Origin: an uncultured Collinsella sp.
Lineage (GTDB): Bacteria > Actinomycetota > Coriobacteriia > Coriobacteriales > Coriobacteriaceae
Assembly (NCBI GenBank): GCA_958405195.1
Contig: CATYDM010000019.1
Span: forward strand, 1 to 34,951
Length of the DNA: 34,951 bases
Direction of reading: 5' to 3'
Positions 1-9,308 of this stretch are shown piece by piece. The position numbers and the translations under genes are program-made. The notes under the pieces were generated by a model. That model made no database searches, had not been told where the DNA came from, and worked only from the letters and a program-made list of their open reading frames with translations. Numbering within the stretch: the stretch's first letter is position 1; every line of letters begins with the position of its first letter.

Positions 1-244
1 CGGCTCGTGCGGAACTCGCGATAAACTTTACCCGCGGCCCCCGATGGCCCCAGACCGGCGGGATGGACCAGTTCAGATGGGGCTTTGATGCATGGGTGGT
101 CTGTTGTTGTGCAAATGGGTATCATACTGTGGTTATTGCATCGACTCTGCGATGCATTGTTGTACGTTCCCGGCGGTCGGTTTGCCAGAAGCGCCCCGTC
201 GGTTGTTCCAGACCCGTTTCGAAGAAAGGAAACCACACTAACCT
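1..244. other. 5' flank of rnj; no assignable gene
   Basis: No convincing coding region is visible. Frame 1 reads seven codons to a TAA at 22-24, which could be the tail of an upstream plus-strand gene, but that is too short to assign. An AAAGGA purine run around 224-230 lies about 14 bases before the RNase J start, a loose ribosome-binding spacing. A short ORF at 63-272 has an ill-defined, Cys/Val-rich product and overlaps rnj, so I do not accept it. Confidence 0.3.
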
Positions 245-1915
245 ATGGCAGCTAAAAAATCATCTCCCTTGAAGATCATTCCGCTCGGCGGCCTTGACGG
301 CATCGGCAAGAACATGACGGTCTTCGAGTGCGGCGACGACATGGTGCTCGTCGACGCTGGTCTCATGTTCCCGGATGACTCCCAGCCCGGTATCGACCTG
401 GTGCTTCCTGACTACACCTATGTCCTGGAGAACGAGGAGAAGCTCCGCGGTATCGTCGTCACCCACGGCCACGAGGACCACACCGGTTCGCTTCCGTACC
501 TGCTACAGGACCTCAACAACAAGGTGCCCATCTTCTCGAGTAAGCTGACGCTCGGTTTCATCGAGGGCAAGCTTTCCGAGTTCCGCATCCGCGCACCCAA
601 GTTCCGCGAGGTCAAGGGCGGCAGCCATGTCAACCTTGGTGGCATTTCGCTCGACTTCTTCTCGATGACGCACTCTATCCCCGGCGCTCTGGGCGTGTTC
701 ATCCGCACCAATCAGGGCACCGTTATGCACACCGGCGACTTTAAGCTCGACCAGACGCCCATCGATGGCGTCACGCCCGACTATGCCGCTATCAGCCGCT
801 TTGCCAAGCAGGGCATCGACCTGCTGCTGTCCGACTCCACCAATGCCACGGTTCCCGGCTTTACCAAGTCCGAGGCCGAGGTTGGACCCAACCTGCTGCA
901 CGCCATCAAGAACGCCCCGGGTCGCGTGTTCGTCGCGTCGTTCTCGAGCCATATCCATCGCCTGCAGCAGATCTGCGATGCCGCCCGCAAGTGCGGCCGT
1001 AAGGTCGTTGTGACCGGTCGCTCCATGCTCACCAACACCCGCGTCGCGCGCGAGCTGGGCTACCTCAACATCGACGATGCCGATATTATCGATGCCTTCG
1101 ATATCGATAACCTGCCTGACGATAAGATCGTCGTCATGTGCACCGGTTCGCAGGGCGAGCCGCTGTCGGCCCTGTCTCGCATGGCCAACGGAGAGCACAA
1201 GACGCTCTCCATCCACGAGGGCGATACCGTTATCCTCTCGGCAACTCCTGTTCCCGGCAACGAGAAGGCCGTCCAGCAGGTCGTCAACAGCCTGGCCAAG
1301 CTCGGCTGCGACGTGTGGGATAAGAACCGCGCTCTCGTCCACGTGTCGGGTCATGGTAGCCAGGAGGAGCTCAAGCTCCTGATGGCCATGGCCAAGCCCA
1401 CGTACTTTATGCCGGTTCACGGCGAGGCCGTGCATCTGCGCGCCCATGCCCAGCTGGCCCGCAAGATGGGCATCAAGGACGATCATATCTTTATCCTCGA
1501 TAACGGCGACACGCTTGAGATGCGCGGCGGTATCGTCAAACGCGGTACGCCCGTCGAGTCCGGTGTCGTTTACGTCGACGGCCTGCGTATCGGCGATACC
1601 GACCCCATCGTCCTGCGCGATCGCCAGAAGCTCGCCAACGACGGCATGGTCACGGCCGTTGCTATCGTCTCGCTCAAGCACAAGAAGATCGAGGCCATCG
1701 AGTTCTCGGGCCGCGGCGTCTCGTTTGCCATCGACGACCAGTTCTCCGAGGATGCCTCCGCGTCCATTATGAAGACGATCGAGAAGGGCAAGTTTAGCTT
1801 TACGAGCAGCGGCTCCGATGCCATTCGCAAGGCCGTGCGCGATTCGCTCTCCAACTTTATTTGGAGCCGTACGCGCACCCGTCCGATGATCATCCCGGTC
1901 GTCATGGAGGTTTAG
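245..1915 (+). CDS. rnj: Ribonuclease J
   Basis: This 556-residue protein is a full-length RNase J, the metallo-beta-lactamase/beta-CASP nuclease that matures rRNA and degrades mRNA by 5'-3' exonuclease and endonuclease activity in the cytoplasm. The zinc-binding motif HGHEDH is at residues 74-79, with MTHSIPGA and HTGDFK further on; the beta-CASP part contains GSQGEP and the late motif HVSGHGS. The C-terminal domain is complete and ends in TRPMIIPVVMEV. The ATG at 245 gives the expected MBL-domain start. The ftsK gene starts one base after its stop, so the two are probably co-transcribed. RNase Y is encoded 10 kb downstream, so this organism has both RNA-decay nucleases. The family call is firm; whether it is J1 or J2 is not meaningful in a single-copy lineage. 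Confidence 0.96.
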   Translation: MAAKKSSPLKIIPLGGLDGIGKNMTVFECGDDMVLVDAGLMFPDDSQPGIDLVLPDYTYVLENEEKLRGIVVTHGHEDHTGSLPYLLQDLNNKVPIFSSKLTLGFIEGKLSEFRIRAPKFREVKGGSHVNLGGISLDFFSMTHSIPGALGVFIRTNQGTVMHTGDFKLDQTPIDGVTPDYAAISRFAKQGIDLLLSDSTNATVPGFTKSEAEVGPNLLHAIKNAPGRVFVASFSSHIHRLQQICDAARKCGRKVVVTGRSMLTNTRVARELGYLNIDDADIIDAFDIDNLPDDKIVVMCTGSQGEPLSALSRMANGEHKTLSIHEGDTVILSATPVPGNEKAVQQVVNSLAKLGCDVWDKNRALVHVSGHGSQEELKLLMAMAKPTYFMPVHGEAVHLRAHAQLARKMGIKDDHIFILDNGDTLEMRGGIVKRGTPVESGVVYVDGLRIGDTDPIVLRDRQKLANDGMVTAVAIVSLKHKKIEAIEFSGRGVSFAIDDQFSEDASASIMKTIEKGKFSFTSSGSDAIRKAVRDSLSNFIWSRTRTRPMIIPVVMEV

Positions 1916-1919
1916 TTTG
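1906..1919 (+). promoter_or_regulatory. RBS deciding the TTG start of ftsK
   Basis: GGAGG at 1906-1910 lies inside the last codons of rnj and precedes a TTG at 1917-1919 by six bases. No ATG lies nearby in frame, so TTG is the likely start, with translation coupled to the rnj stop at 1913-1915. Confidence 0.6.
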
Positions 1920-4697
1920 GCGCGCGGATCTGCACAAAACGCCAAAGGCAATAAGGCCAATAACCAACCGGCATCTGCTAAGGGTGCCGGTTCCCATCTG
2001 CGTGCCAATAAGGGTCACGAGGCCGACTTCGACGATTTTGAGCCCTTGGTCGAGCCCTCGGCCAACCGCGATATCGCCGGCGTGGTTATCGCCGTTTTGG
2101 CGATTGCGTCCTTCATTGCCGTGATTTCGCCGGCGACCGCACCCGTTACGGCTGCGGTTGCCGGTTTCTACCACCTGGGCTTTGGTCTGGGCGCCTACGT
2201 GCTGCCGATCGTCATTTTGCTGTTTGCCGCCACGCTCTTTTTAGGTGATGACTCGCCGCTCAACGCGCGCTCTGTTGCGGGCGGCGCCGTGGTCTTTATC
2301 GCCGTCGTCTCCATTCTTTCGTTGATGGTGCCAGGTACGAGCGACTCGTGCGACCTTATGTTCACGCCGCAAAATCTGTCCGCCTCGGGTGGCTACATCG
2401 GTGCGTTTATTGCGAGTGCGCTGCAAAATGCCCTGGGTAAGCCTATCGCGATGGTAGTCCTGCTGGGCCTTGTCGTCGTGGGCTTGGTCATCATTGGCTT
2501 TTCGGTGGGCGGCGTTTTGCGCTCTGCCCGCGACCGTGCGGCAGATTTTGCCGAGCGCCGTCGTGCCGACGTCAACGCGAGTCCGTGGGGTGACGACGAA
2601 GCTCTGTCGGTGCCCGGCGTTGCCCGTCCGCACCTGAGCATTCTTCGTCAAAAGGGTTCCGATGCTGCCGTGACCACGGTCATGGGCAACGATGCGGACC
2701 CGGTTTTGGACGATGACGACGAGGATGAGGATCCGTTTGTCGACGTGTCCGATGCCGTGGAGGCCGAGCGCGCTAAGACGACGCTGCTACCACGCCGTCA
2801 TGCCAAGAAGGGCAAGACGGTTCCCAAGCTCAATACGAGTGAGCCCGACCCGTCTTGGTCCGAGAGCGAGATTGAGCTCACCGAGGGCGATGACGAGGAC
2901 GACGAGGCTCCGATTGAGATCGCAAAGACAACTTTGCTGCCGCGTCGCCATGCAAAGCGCGACCAGGTAACCGGTCAGCTTTCGATGGAAGACGACCCCG
3001 ATAAGATCGACGAGTCCGAGCCGCCGTTTGCCGTGAATCCTGTCTCGGCAGCACCTCAGATCCCCGACTTCTTGAAGCATCCCAAGGTTGCCGATGCGCC
3101 TGCCTTGAGTGCTGTCGAATCGGCTGCGGCTAGCGATGGGGGAGCGGACGGCGGCGCCGCAGATAACGAGGGCGAAGAAGAGGACGGCCTCAAACTTCCG
3201 CCACTTGAGATTCTGCATGCCAACCCGCAGTCGGCTTCCTCCGCGTCTTCTGACAAGGAGCTGGAACAGACAGCCGAGTCGCTTCAGTCCACCTTGCTGG
3301 AGTTTGGTCGTAGTGCCCGCGTGGTCGGCTGGATCGCTGGCCCCACGGTGACGACCTTTAAGCTGCAACCTGGCGAGGGCGAGCGCGTGAGCAAGATTTC
3401 GAGCCTCGAGGACGATATCGCGCTATCGCTTGCTGCCCAGTCGGTGCGTATCTTTGCCCCGATCCCCGGCACCTCGCTCGTGGGCATCGAGATTCCCAAC
3501 CGCAAGCGCCAGAACGTCAACCTGGGCGACGTGTTGCCCTATGTGAAGGGCGGTCCGCTCGAGCTCGCAATCGGGCGCGATGCCGAGGGCACGCCGGTCG
3601 TCGCCGACCTTGCCAAGATGCCCCACCTGCTGATCGCCGGTACCACTGGTTCCGGTAAGTCGGTCATGATTAACTCCATCATCACGACCTTGCTCATGCG
3701 CGCGCTTCCCGAGGACGTTCGCCTGATCATGGTCGACCCCAAGCGCGTCGAGCTTGCGGGCTATAACGGTCTGCCGCATCTCTATGTGCCCGTGGTGACC
3801 GAGCCCAAGCAGGCCGCGAGCGCTCTGCAATGGGCCGTGTCCGAGATGGAGCGTCGCCTGAAGGTCTTCGAGCGCCTTAACGTTCGTAAGATTTCGACCT
3901 ATAACGAAAAGCAGGCCGCCGGCGAGTTTGAGCATTACGACAACCCGCCGCTAAAGATGCCCTACTTGGTCATCATCATTGACGAGCTCTCGGACCTGAT
4001 GATGGTCGCCGGTAAGGATGTCGAGGCCTCGATCGTGCGTATTGCTCAGCTGGGCCGTGCCGCCGGTATCCACCTTATCGTGGCCACGCAGCGCCCGAGC
4101 TCCAACGTGGTGACGGGCCTCATCAAGGCCAACATCACCAACCGCATCGCCTTTAACGTCGCCACGGGCATCGACTCGCGCGTCATCATCGACCAGATGG
4201 GTGCCGAAAAGCTCACCGGTTTGGGCGACATGCTGTTCTCCAAGGTCGACTGGGGCAAGCCCCGCCGTATCCAGGGCTGCTTTGTCTCGGATGATGAGAT
4301 CAACGAGATTGTCGAGTTCGTCAAGTCGCAGAGTGAGCCAGACTACCACGAGGAGATCCTGTCTGCCGTGGCGCCCGCTTCCATGTCCATGGCGGGTGGC
4401 GGCGGCATTGTCCGCACTGGAGTCGCCGAGCCGCAAGACGATGATCCGCTCATTTGGGAAGCCGCCCATATTGTGGTGGAATCGCAGCTTGGCTCCACAT
4501 CTGGCCTGCAACGTCGTCTGAAGGTTGGCTATGCGCGTGCCGGGCGTATTATGGACATGCTGGAAGAAAAGGGTGTCGTCGGCCCGCCCGACGGTTCCAA
4601 GCCGCGCGAGGTCCTGTTGGACGAGGAGGGGCTTGCCGCGCTGGAGTCTGTCGACGCCGAGATGGCACGTGAAGATCGTGAGTTTGGAGGATTCTGA
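1917..4697 (+). CDS. ftsK: FtsK/SpoIIIE DNA translocase
   Basis: This 926-residue membrane-anchored ATPase pumps DNA through the division septum. Residues about 55-205 hold hydrophobic membrane segments. Residues about 210-430 are an acidic, low-complexity linker. The motor follows, with Walker A (GTTGSGKSVM) near residue 580 and Walker B (LVIIIDELSDLMM) near 685. The C-terminal gamma winged-helix domain (GSTSGLQRRLKVGYARAGRIM) is expected to read orienting DNA sites. The linker carries the 12-residue string AKTTLLPRRHAK twice, at residues 286-297 and 336-347. The TTG start has a well-placed GGAGG. The stop overlaps the next start in TGATG. The family assignment is firm. The linker repeat is unexplained. 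Confidence 0.95.
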   Translation: MARGSAQNAKGNKANNQPASAKGAGSHLRANKGHEADFDDFEPLVEPSANRDIAGVVIAVLAIASFIAVISPATAPVTAAVAGFYHLGFGLGAYVLPIVILLFAATLFLGDDSPLNARSVAGGAVVFIAVVSILSLMVPGTSDSCDLMFTPQNLSASGGYIGAFIASALQNALGKPIAMVVLLGLVVVGLVIIGFSVGGVLRSARDRAADFAERRRADVNASPWGDDEALSVPGVARPHLSILRQKGSDAAVTTVMGNDADPVLDDDDEDEDPFVDVSDAVEAERAKTTLLPRRHAKKGKTVPKLNTSEPDPSWSESEIELTEGDDEDDEAPIEIAKTTLLPRRHAKRDQVTGQLSMEDDPDKIDESEPPFAVNPVSAAPQIPDFLKHPKVADAPALSAVESAAASDGGADGGAADNEGEEEDGLKLPPLEILHANPQSASSASSDKELEQTAESLQSTLLEFGRSARVVGWIAGPTVTTFKLQPGEGERVSKISSLEDDIALSLAAQSVRIFAPIPGTSLVGIEIPNRKRQNVNLGDVLPYVKGGPLELAIGRDAEGTPVVADLAKMPHLLIAGTTGSGKSVMINSIITTLLMRALPEDVRLIMVDPKRVELAGYNGLPHLYVPVVTEPKQAASALQWAVSEMERRLKVFERLNVRKISTYNEKQAAGEFEHYDNPPLKMPYLVIIIDELSDLMMVAGKDVEASIVRIAQLGRAAGIHLIVATQRPSSNVVTGLIKANITNRIAFNVATGIDSRVIIDQMGAEKLTGLGDMLFSKVDWGKPRRIQGCFVSDDEINEIVEFVKSQSEPDYHEEILSAVAPASMSMAGGGGIVRTGVAEPQDDDPLIWEAAHIVVESQLGSTSGLQRRLKVGYARAGRIMDMLEEKGVVGPPDGSKPREVLLDEEGLAALESVDAEMAREDREFGGF

Positions 4698-6208
4698 TGG
4701 CTGCACGCTTTGGTGACATGCTGCTCGAGCAGCGTCGCCGAATGGGCCTTTCCATTCAGCAGGTCGCCAACACCATCAAGATCAGGCCGCAGATCATCGA
4801 GTTTTTCGAGACCGGTAACTTTGCTTCGATGCCGCCGCGCGGCTATGCGCAAGGCATGATTTCGAGCTATGCTCGCTTTTTGGGCCTCAATCCGCGCGAG
4901 GTCGTCAATGCCTACTTTGACGACCTGATGGCATACGAACGCGAGACGTCTCAGCAGGGCGGTCGTTTTCAGGACGCCGCTGGCTACGTCAATTCGCGCT
5001 CCTCGGTCGATAACGGGCGCTTCCTGATGGTTCAGGGCGGTCGTTCGACCCGCTATGGACAGCGTCCTCAGCAGGCCGGTTATATTACCGAGACGGGTTC
5101 GGGCGAGGAGATTCGCTCACAGCGTGACCGGTTCCGCAGTACGCCGATGCCTGAGGACCGTGCGCTTCCCGCTGCCCGCGGCGTGGCGCGTGACCCTCGT
5201 GCCGGCTACGGCGACGGCGGCTATTCCGATCGCGGTTACCGTGGTGCCTCTACGGGACGCTCTCGCGGTGGCTATGCGGATGCCGATACCACGCAGGTAA
5301 CGCCGCGTCTTCGCTCTCAATCACAGCCGTATGGCCAGCGCTCTTCGGCTTCGCGTTCGGGCCAGCGTGGCTATCAAGGCCGCGGTGAGCTTGCGCTCCG
5401 CTCGGGTCAGCGCAGCCTTCAGGGCCAGGGCGGCTATCGCGGCCGTTCCGATAGCAATCGCGGCCGTATGCCTCAGGGAGGCGGCCGCAGCAGTTCCGGT
5501 CGTGGACGCGGCGGATCCCGTACTCCTCAAAACAACGGGCTCGATCCGCGTATCGTCTACGCCGGCATCGGTGCCGTGGTGTTGCTGCTGATTGTGCTCA
5601 TCGTGGTGCTTCTGCGCGGCTGCGCATCTTCGGCGCCCGAGACCACGCCCGAGACGCCCACTGCCACCAAGACGACGACTAAGAAGTCTTCTAAGAAGAC
5701 CGAAACGGTCGACGAGGATGAAGACACCGATGATGCAACGGATGAGTCGGCTGATTCGGACGCTACCAAGACGACGGCCAAGAAGGAAGAGAACGAGGTC
5801 ACGAAGGTCAAGGTCTCGGTTGCCAAGGGAAAGACCGCGTGGATTGAGGTCAAGGTCGACGGCAAGTCGGTCTATGGCGCCCAGGCGACTGGCCCCTTTG
5901 AGCAGGAGTACACGCCCGAGTCCTCAATCGAGATTACCACGTCCAAGCCTTCCGATGTCACCGTTACCAAGAACGGTGAAAAGGTCCGTTACGATACCAA
6001 GACCTCGGGCGTGGCGCGTGTGACGATCACCGTTCCCAAGAAGGAGACGTCTGATTCCGAGAATGGTGAAAGTTCTGATGGTACCGACACCACCGATGGT
6101 ACCGATACCACCGACGGTACCGATGCCCAGTCCACGGATGGCGCCGATACCGCAACTGACGGTCAGACACCCACCGATTCTACCGACAATTCGTACGATA
6201 GCTACTAG
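4697..6208 (+). CDS. RodZ-like HTH membrane protein with Arg/Gly-rich linker
   Basis: This 503-residue protein begins with a RodZ-type helix-turn-helix domain (about residues 1-80: FGDMLLEQRRRMGLSIQQVA, then IRPQIIEFFETGNF). A long Arg/Gly/Ser/Gln-rich segment follows at about 150-275, with RGG, RGY and GQR motifs. One membrane helix (VYAGIGAVVLLLIVLIVVLL) lies near 285-308. The exported part has a Thr/Lys/Asp-rich stalk, a compact beta domain resembling the RodZ C-terminal DUF4115 domain (VAKGKTAWIEVKVDGKSVYG), and a terminal Asp/Thr-rich tail with repeated DGTDTT. RodZ links MreB to cell-wall synthesis; no mreB is seen here, so a cell-shape or division role is inferred. The one-base overlap with ftsK suggests co-translation. 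Function beyond the fold is uncertain. Confidence 0.82.
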   Translation: MAARFGDMLLEQRRRMGLSIQQVANTIKIRPQIIEFFETGNFASMPPRGYAQGMISSYARFLGLNPREVVNAYFDDLMAYERETSQQGGRFQDAAGYVNSRSSVDNGRFLMVQGGRSTRYGQRPQQAGYITETGSGEEIRSQRDRFRSTPMPEDRALPAARGVARDPRAGYGDGGYSDRGYRGASTGRSRGGYADADTTQVTPRLRSQSQPYGQRSSASRSGQRGYQGRGELALRSGQRSLQGQGGYRGRSDSNRGRMPQGGGRSSSGRGRGGSRTPQNNGLDPRIVYAGIGAVVLLLIVLIVVLLRGCASSAPETTPETPTATKTTTKKSSKKTETVDEDEDTDDATDESADSDATKTTAKKEENEVTKVKVSVAKGKTAWIEVKVDGKSVYGAQATGPFEQEYTPESSIEITTSKPSDVTVTKNGEKVRYDTKTSGVARVTITVPKKETSDSENGESSDGTDTTDGTDTTDGTDAQSTDGADTATDGQTPTDSTDNSYDSY

Positions 6209-6234
6209 GCCGCTCGTACGCGAAAGGAAACATC

Positions 6235-6732
6235 ATGGCTAAAGATTCCAGCTTCGACGTCGTGTCCGAGGTCAACATGCAAGAGGTCGACAACGCCTTC
6301 CAGCAGACCACGCGCGAGATTTCCCAGCGCTATGACCTTAAGGATTCCGGCGCCACGATCGAGCTTTCGAAGGGCGACAAGCTCTTTACGATCAACGCCC
6401 CGGCCGACTTTGTCTCCAAACAGATTGTCGACGTGCTGAGCTCCAAGCTCATCAAGCGCGGCATCGACCTCAAGGCTGTCTCGTGGGATGCTCCGCAGGC
6501 GGCATCGGGCGGCAGCGTGCGCGTGCTCGGCCATATCGTCGAGGGTATCGACCAGGCGACCGCCAAGAAGATCAACAAGGACATCAAGGATCAAAAGCTC
6601 AAGGTCAAGGTGACCATCGAGGCCGACAAGCTGCGTGTTTCCTCTGCTTCGAAGGACGCGTTGCAGACCGTGATCCAGTTTCTGCGCGACCAGGACTACG
6701 GCCAGCCGCTGCAGTTCACCAACTACCGCTAA
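6235..6732 (+). CDS. yajQ: YajQ-family nucleotide-binding protein
   Basis: The 165-residue product is a full-length YajQ/DUF520 protein. It has the family opening DSSFDVVSEVNMQEVDNAF, the QRYDLKDSG motif and the C-terminal FLRDQDYGQPLQFTNYR. YajQ proteins have two RNA-binding-like folds. Some bind cyclic di-GMP in proteobacteria, but that role is not established for actinobacteria. The ATG at 6235 has AAAGGAAA upstream at good spacing. It lies 26 bases after the RodZ-like gene and 27 before rimO, so it is likely in the same transcription unit. Confidence 0.93.
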   Translation: MAKDSSFDVVSEVNMQEVDNAFQQTTREISQRYDLKDSGATIELSKGDKLFTINAPADFVSKQIVDVLSSKLIKRGIDLKAVSWDAPQAASGGSVRVLGHIVEGIDQATAKKINKDIKDQKLKVKVTIEADKLRVSSASKDALQTVIQFLRDQDYGQPLQFTNYR

Positions 6733-6759
6733 TATCAATCGAAAGGACTGCTCTCCAAC

Positions 6760-8109
6760 ATGGATACACCGTTGGGCTCCGTGCTCTACATCACCCTCGG
6801 GTGCGCTAAGAACGAGGTTGACACCGACCGCATGCGTTCTCTTTTGACCGCCGCGGGCTACGAGGAGGCATTCGACCCGCAGGATGCCGATATCGCCATC
6901 GTCAATACTTGCTCGTTCCTCGCCTCCGCAACGTCCGAGAGCATCGAGACCACGCTCGAGCTCGCCAACGAGGTTCAGGACGGCGTTCGTTCTTGCCCCA
7001 TCGTCATGTGCGGCTGCGTGCCGTCGCGCTATGGCGATGACCTGCCTGACGAGCTGCCCGAGGTCGCCGCCTTTGTGAAGGCCGACGAGGAGGACGGCAT
7101 CGTGGCGGTCATCGATGGAGTGTTGGGTGTCGAGCGTGAGATCGCAGCCTATATTCCGCAGGTCAAGCGTACCGTCGAGGGTGCCGTTGCCTACGTCAAG
7201 ATTTCCGATGGCTGCAACCGTTTCTGCAGCTTCTGCATGATCCCCTACATCCGCGGTCGCTATCACTCGCGTAATGCCGAGAGCATTATCTCCGAGGTGC
7301 GCGACCTGGTTGCCGGCGGTGTGCGCGAGATCGTGCTGATCGGCCAGGACACGGGTATTTGGGGTAACGACTTTGCCGACGAGGACGTCGCCGAGGGCTC
7401 GCCGCGCAATCTGGCGCAGCTGCTGCGTGCCGTCGCCGAGACCGTGCGCCCGCACAACGTCTGGGTCCGCGTGCTCTACCTGCAGCCCGAGGGCATGACT
7501 GACGAACTCATCGAGACGATTCGCGATACGCCCGAGGTGCTGCCCTATATCGATATCCCCGTGCAGCACTGCGACGCGCGCATCCTCAAGGCCATGCGTC
7601 GCTCCGGTTCGCGCCAGGAGCTCGAGGATCTGTTCCGCGACCTTCGCGAGCGCATCCCCGGCATCGTGATCCGTTCCACGGCCATGGTCGGCTTCCCGAC
7701 CGAGACCGACGACGAGTTCCGCGACCTTATCGACTTTATGGACACCGTCGGCTTTGACTACACGAGTGTCTTTGCCTACTCGCGTGAGGAAGGCAGCCTG
7801 GCCGCCAAGATGGAGGGTCAGGTCGATGAGGAGGTTAAGCTCGAGCGCGCCCAGGAGGCCATGGACCTGGCTGAGTCGCTCGGTTTTGCCGCCACCGCCG
7901 CACATGTGGGCGAGCGCGCCCAGGTGATCGTCGACGGTATCGAAGAGACCGAGGATGGCGCCGAGCTGATCGGCCATGCCTGGTTCCAGGCGCCCGATTC
8001 TGATGGCGCGGTTCACTTGGACGCCAGCGAGGCGTCCGTGGGCGATATTCTGACGGTCGAGTTTACCGATAGCTTCTGCTATGAGCTTATCGGTCATGTT
8101 GTGGAGTAG
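6760..8109 (+). CDS. rimO: Ribosomal protein S12 methylthiotransferase RimO
   Basis: This 449-residue radical-SAM methylthiotransferase adds a methylthio group to the conserved aspartate of ribosomal protein S12. The N-terminal cluster cysteines are in LGCAKN (C15), NTCSF (C51) and the CGCVPSR stretch (C84/C86). The radical-SAM motif GCNRFCSFC gives C152, C156 and C159. A TRAM domain forms the C-terminus, ending in YELIGHVVE. LGCAKNEVDTDRM and the IPYIRGRYHSR motif separate RimO from the MiaB paralogue also encoded here at 14747-16117. The downstream pgsA RBS overlaps its stop codon, which indicates co-transcription. Confidence 0.95.
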   Translation: MDTPLGSVLYITLGCAKNEVDTDRMRSLLTAAGYEEAFDPQDADIAIVNTCSFLASATSESIETTLELANEVQDGVRSCPIVMCGCVPSRYGDDLPDELPEVAAFVKADEEDGIVAVIDGVLGVEREIAAYIPQVKRTVEGAVAYVKISDGCNRFCSFCMIPYIRGRYHSRNAESIISEVRDLVAGGVREIVLIGQDTGIWGNDFADEDVAEGSPRNLAQLLRAVAETVRPHNVWVRVLYLQPEGMTDELIETIRDTPEVLPYIDIPVQHCDARILKAMRRSGSRQELEDLFRDLRERIPGIVIRSTAMVGFPTETDDEFRDLIDFMDTVGFDYTSVFAYSREEGSLAAKMEGQVDEEVKLERAQEAMDLAESLGFAATAAHVGERAQVIVDGIEETEDGAELIGHAWFQAPDSDGAVHLDASEASVGDILTVEFTDSFCYELIGHVVE

Positions 8110-8118
8110 GAGAGCGTC

Positions 8119-8757
8119 GTGGCTAACGAGAGCAATAAGGAACTGACGAGTGTTTGGACGCCCGCCAACATCGTGACGTGCGTTCGCATCGTCTTTATCC
8201 CGGTGTTCATGATCGTGTCGGCGCTTTCTCACACGAGTGTTGCCGGTACGGATTGGAGCACCTTCGACGGCCCGCTCGCCGCCGCTGCCTTCATTCTGTA
8301 CGTGATCCTGTCGTGCACCGATAAGGTCGACGGTTATCTGGCGCGTTCGCGCAACGAGATCACCGACTTCGGTAAATTCTTGGACCCCATCGCCGATAAG
8401 CTGCTCGTGTTCTCGGCCCTGCTGCTTTTCTTGGATTATGGCGCGGTGACCGTGTGGTCCGTGTTCATTATCCTGTTCCGTGAGCTTCTGGTGAGCGCCC
8501 TTCGCATGGTTGCGAGTGCGGCCGGTGTGGTCGTTGCGGCCGATAAGCTCGGCAAGTACAAGACGGCAACCACGATGGTCTCCATCTGCGGTTACCTGTG
8601 CGTTTTTGCGATGGCCGGCTTGCACCTTGGCCCGGTGGCCCTGACGCTCGGCATCTACTCGGTGTCGCGCTTCCTGTATGCCGTTGCCGTTGTCTTGACC
8701 GTTATCTCGGGCGCCCAGTACTTCTGGAACTGCCGCAAGATCGTCTTTTCGGTCTAG
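8119..8757 (+). CDS. pgsA: CDP-diacylglycerol-glycerol-3-phosphate 3-phosphatidyltransferase
   Basis: The 212-residue integral membrane enzyme makes phosphatidylglycerol phosphate, the committed step to phosphatidylglycerol and cardiolipin. The CDP-alcohol phosphotransferase signature is complete: D68, D71-G72, A75-R76, G85, D89 and D93 (CTDKVDGYLAR, then FGKFLDPIADK). About five hydrophobic segments follow. The GTG start at 8119 is preceded by AGGAG overlapping the rimO stop. A second family member lies at 29038-29742, so which one is the main PGP synthase is not certain. This one, in the common pgsA-cinA-recA order, is the better candidate. Confidence 0.9.
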   Translation: MANESNKELTSVWTPANIVTCVRIVFIPVFMIVSALSHTSVAGTDWSTFDGPLAAAAFILYVILSCTDKVDGYLARSRNEITDFGKFLDPIADKLLVFSALLLFLDYGAVTVWSVFIILFRELLVSALRMVASAAGVVVAADKLGKYKTATTMVSICGYLCVFAMAGLHLGPVALTLGIYSVSRFLYAVAVVLTVISGAQYFWNCRKIVFSV

Positions 8758-8763
8758 GTCCTG

Positions 8764-9300
8764 GTGGGTATGACGGACTCTTTTGAGCAGATTTCCGCAC
8801 ATAACGAGGAGCTGGCGCGTGATATTGTCGAGCGCGCGAGCGCTCGGGGCGTGACGGTTTCGACGGCTGAGTCGCTGACGGCGGGTATGATCGCCTCGAC
8901 GATTGCCGATATCCCGGGTGCGTCGGCGGTGCTGCGCGGCGGTGCGGTGACCTATTGCGATGAGATTAAGCATCGCGTTCTTGGTGTTGAGCAGGAGACG
9001 CTCGACCGCTATACCGCGGTGTCGCATCAGACTGCGCGTGAGATGGCGGTGGGTTCGCTGGAGCTGTACCAGAGCGATATTGCAGTGAGCGCAACGGGTT
9101 ATGCCGGCCCCAGCGGTGGCACTGAGGACGATCCGGCTGGCACTTTCTATATTGGCTGGGCGTATCGTTCCGCCGATGGGGGCGTGCCGGTCGTGGACTC
9201 TGTGCGTTGCCACTATGAGGGCGACCGTTCGTGTGTTCGTGCCCATGCGGTCGCGGAGGCACTGGGTCGCATTGTCTGCGTGCTCGATTCTATGGAATAG
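8764..9300 (+). CDS. pncC: CinA C-terminal domain / nicotinamide-nucleotide amidase
   Basis: The 178-residue protein matches the stand-alone CinA C-terminal (PncC) family, which deamidates nicotinamide mononucleotide to nicotinate mononucleotide in NAD salvage. Family motifs are STAESLTAGMIA, GGAVTYCDEIKHRVLGV and ATGYAGPSGGTEDDPAGTFYIGW. The N-terminal COG1058 half of long CinA is absent. The start is uncertain: GTG at 8764, or ATG at 8770 two codons later. It sits six bases after pgsA and directly before the recA promoter, the common cinA-recA neighbourhood. A terminator-like hairpin follows at once. Confidence 0.88.
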   Translation: MGMTDSFEQISAHNEELARDIVERASARGVTVSTAESLTAGMIASTIADIPGASAVLRGGAVTYCDEIKHRVLGVEQETLDRYTAVSHQTAREMAVGSLELYQSDIAVSATGYAGPSGGTEDDPAGTFYIGWAYRSADGGVPVVDSVRCHYEGDRSCVRAHAVAEALGRIVCVLDSME

Positions 9301-9308
9301 ACGTGTTT

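Noticed and set aside
503..2008. A 501-residue minus-strand ORF
   Set aside because: Antisense to rnj with the Ala/Asp/Leu-rich bias of shadow frames and no RBS or motif.
6205..9246. A 1013-residue minus-strand ORF
   Set aside because: It lies opposite yajQ, rimO, pgsA and pncC, whose families are certain. It is Arg/His/Gly-rich with no domain, a shadow of high-GC coding DNA.
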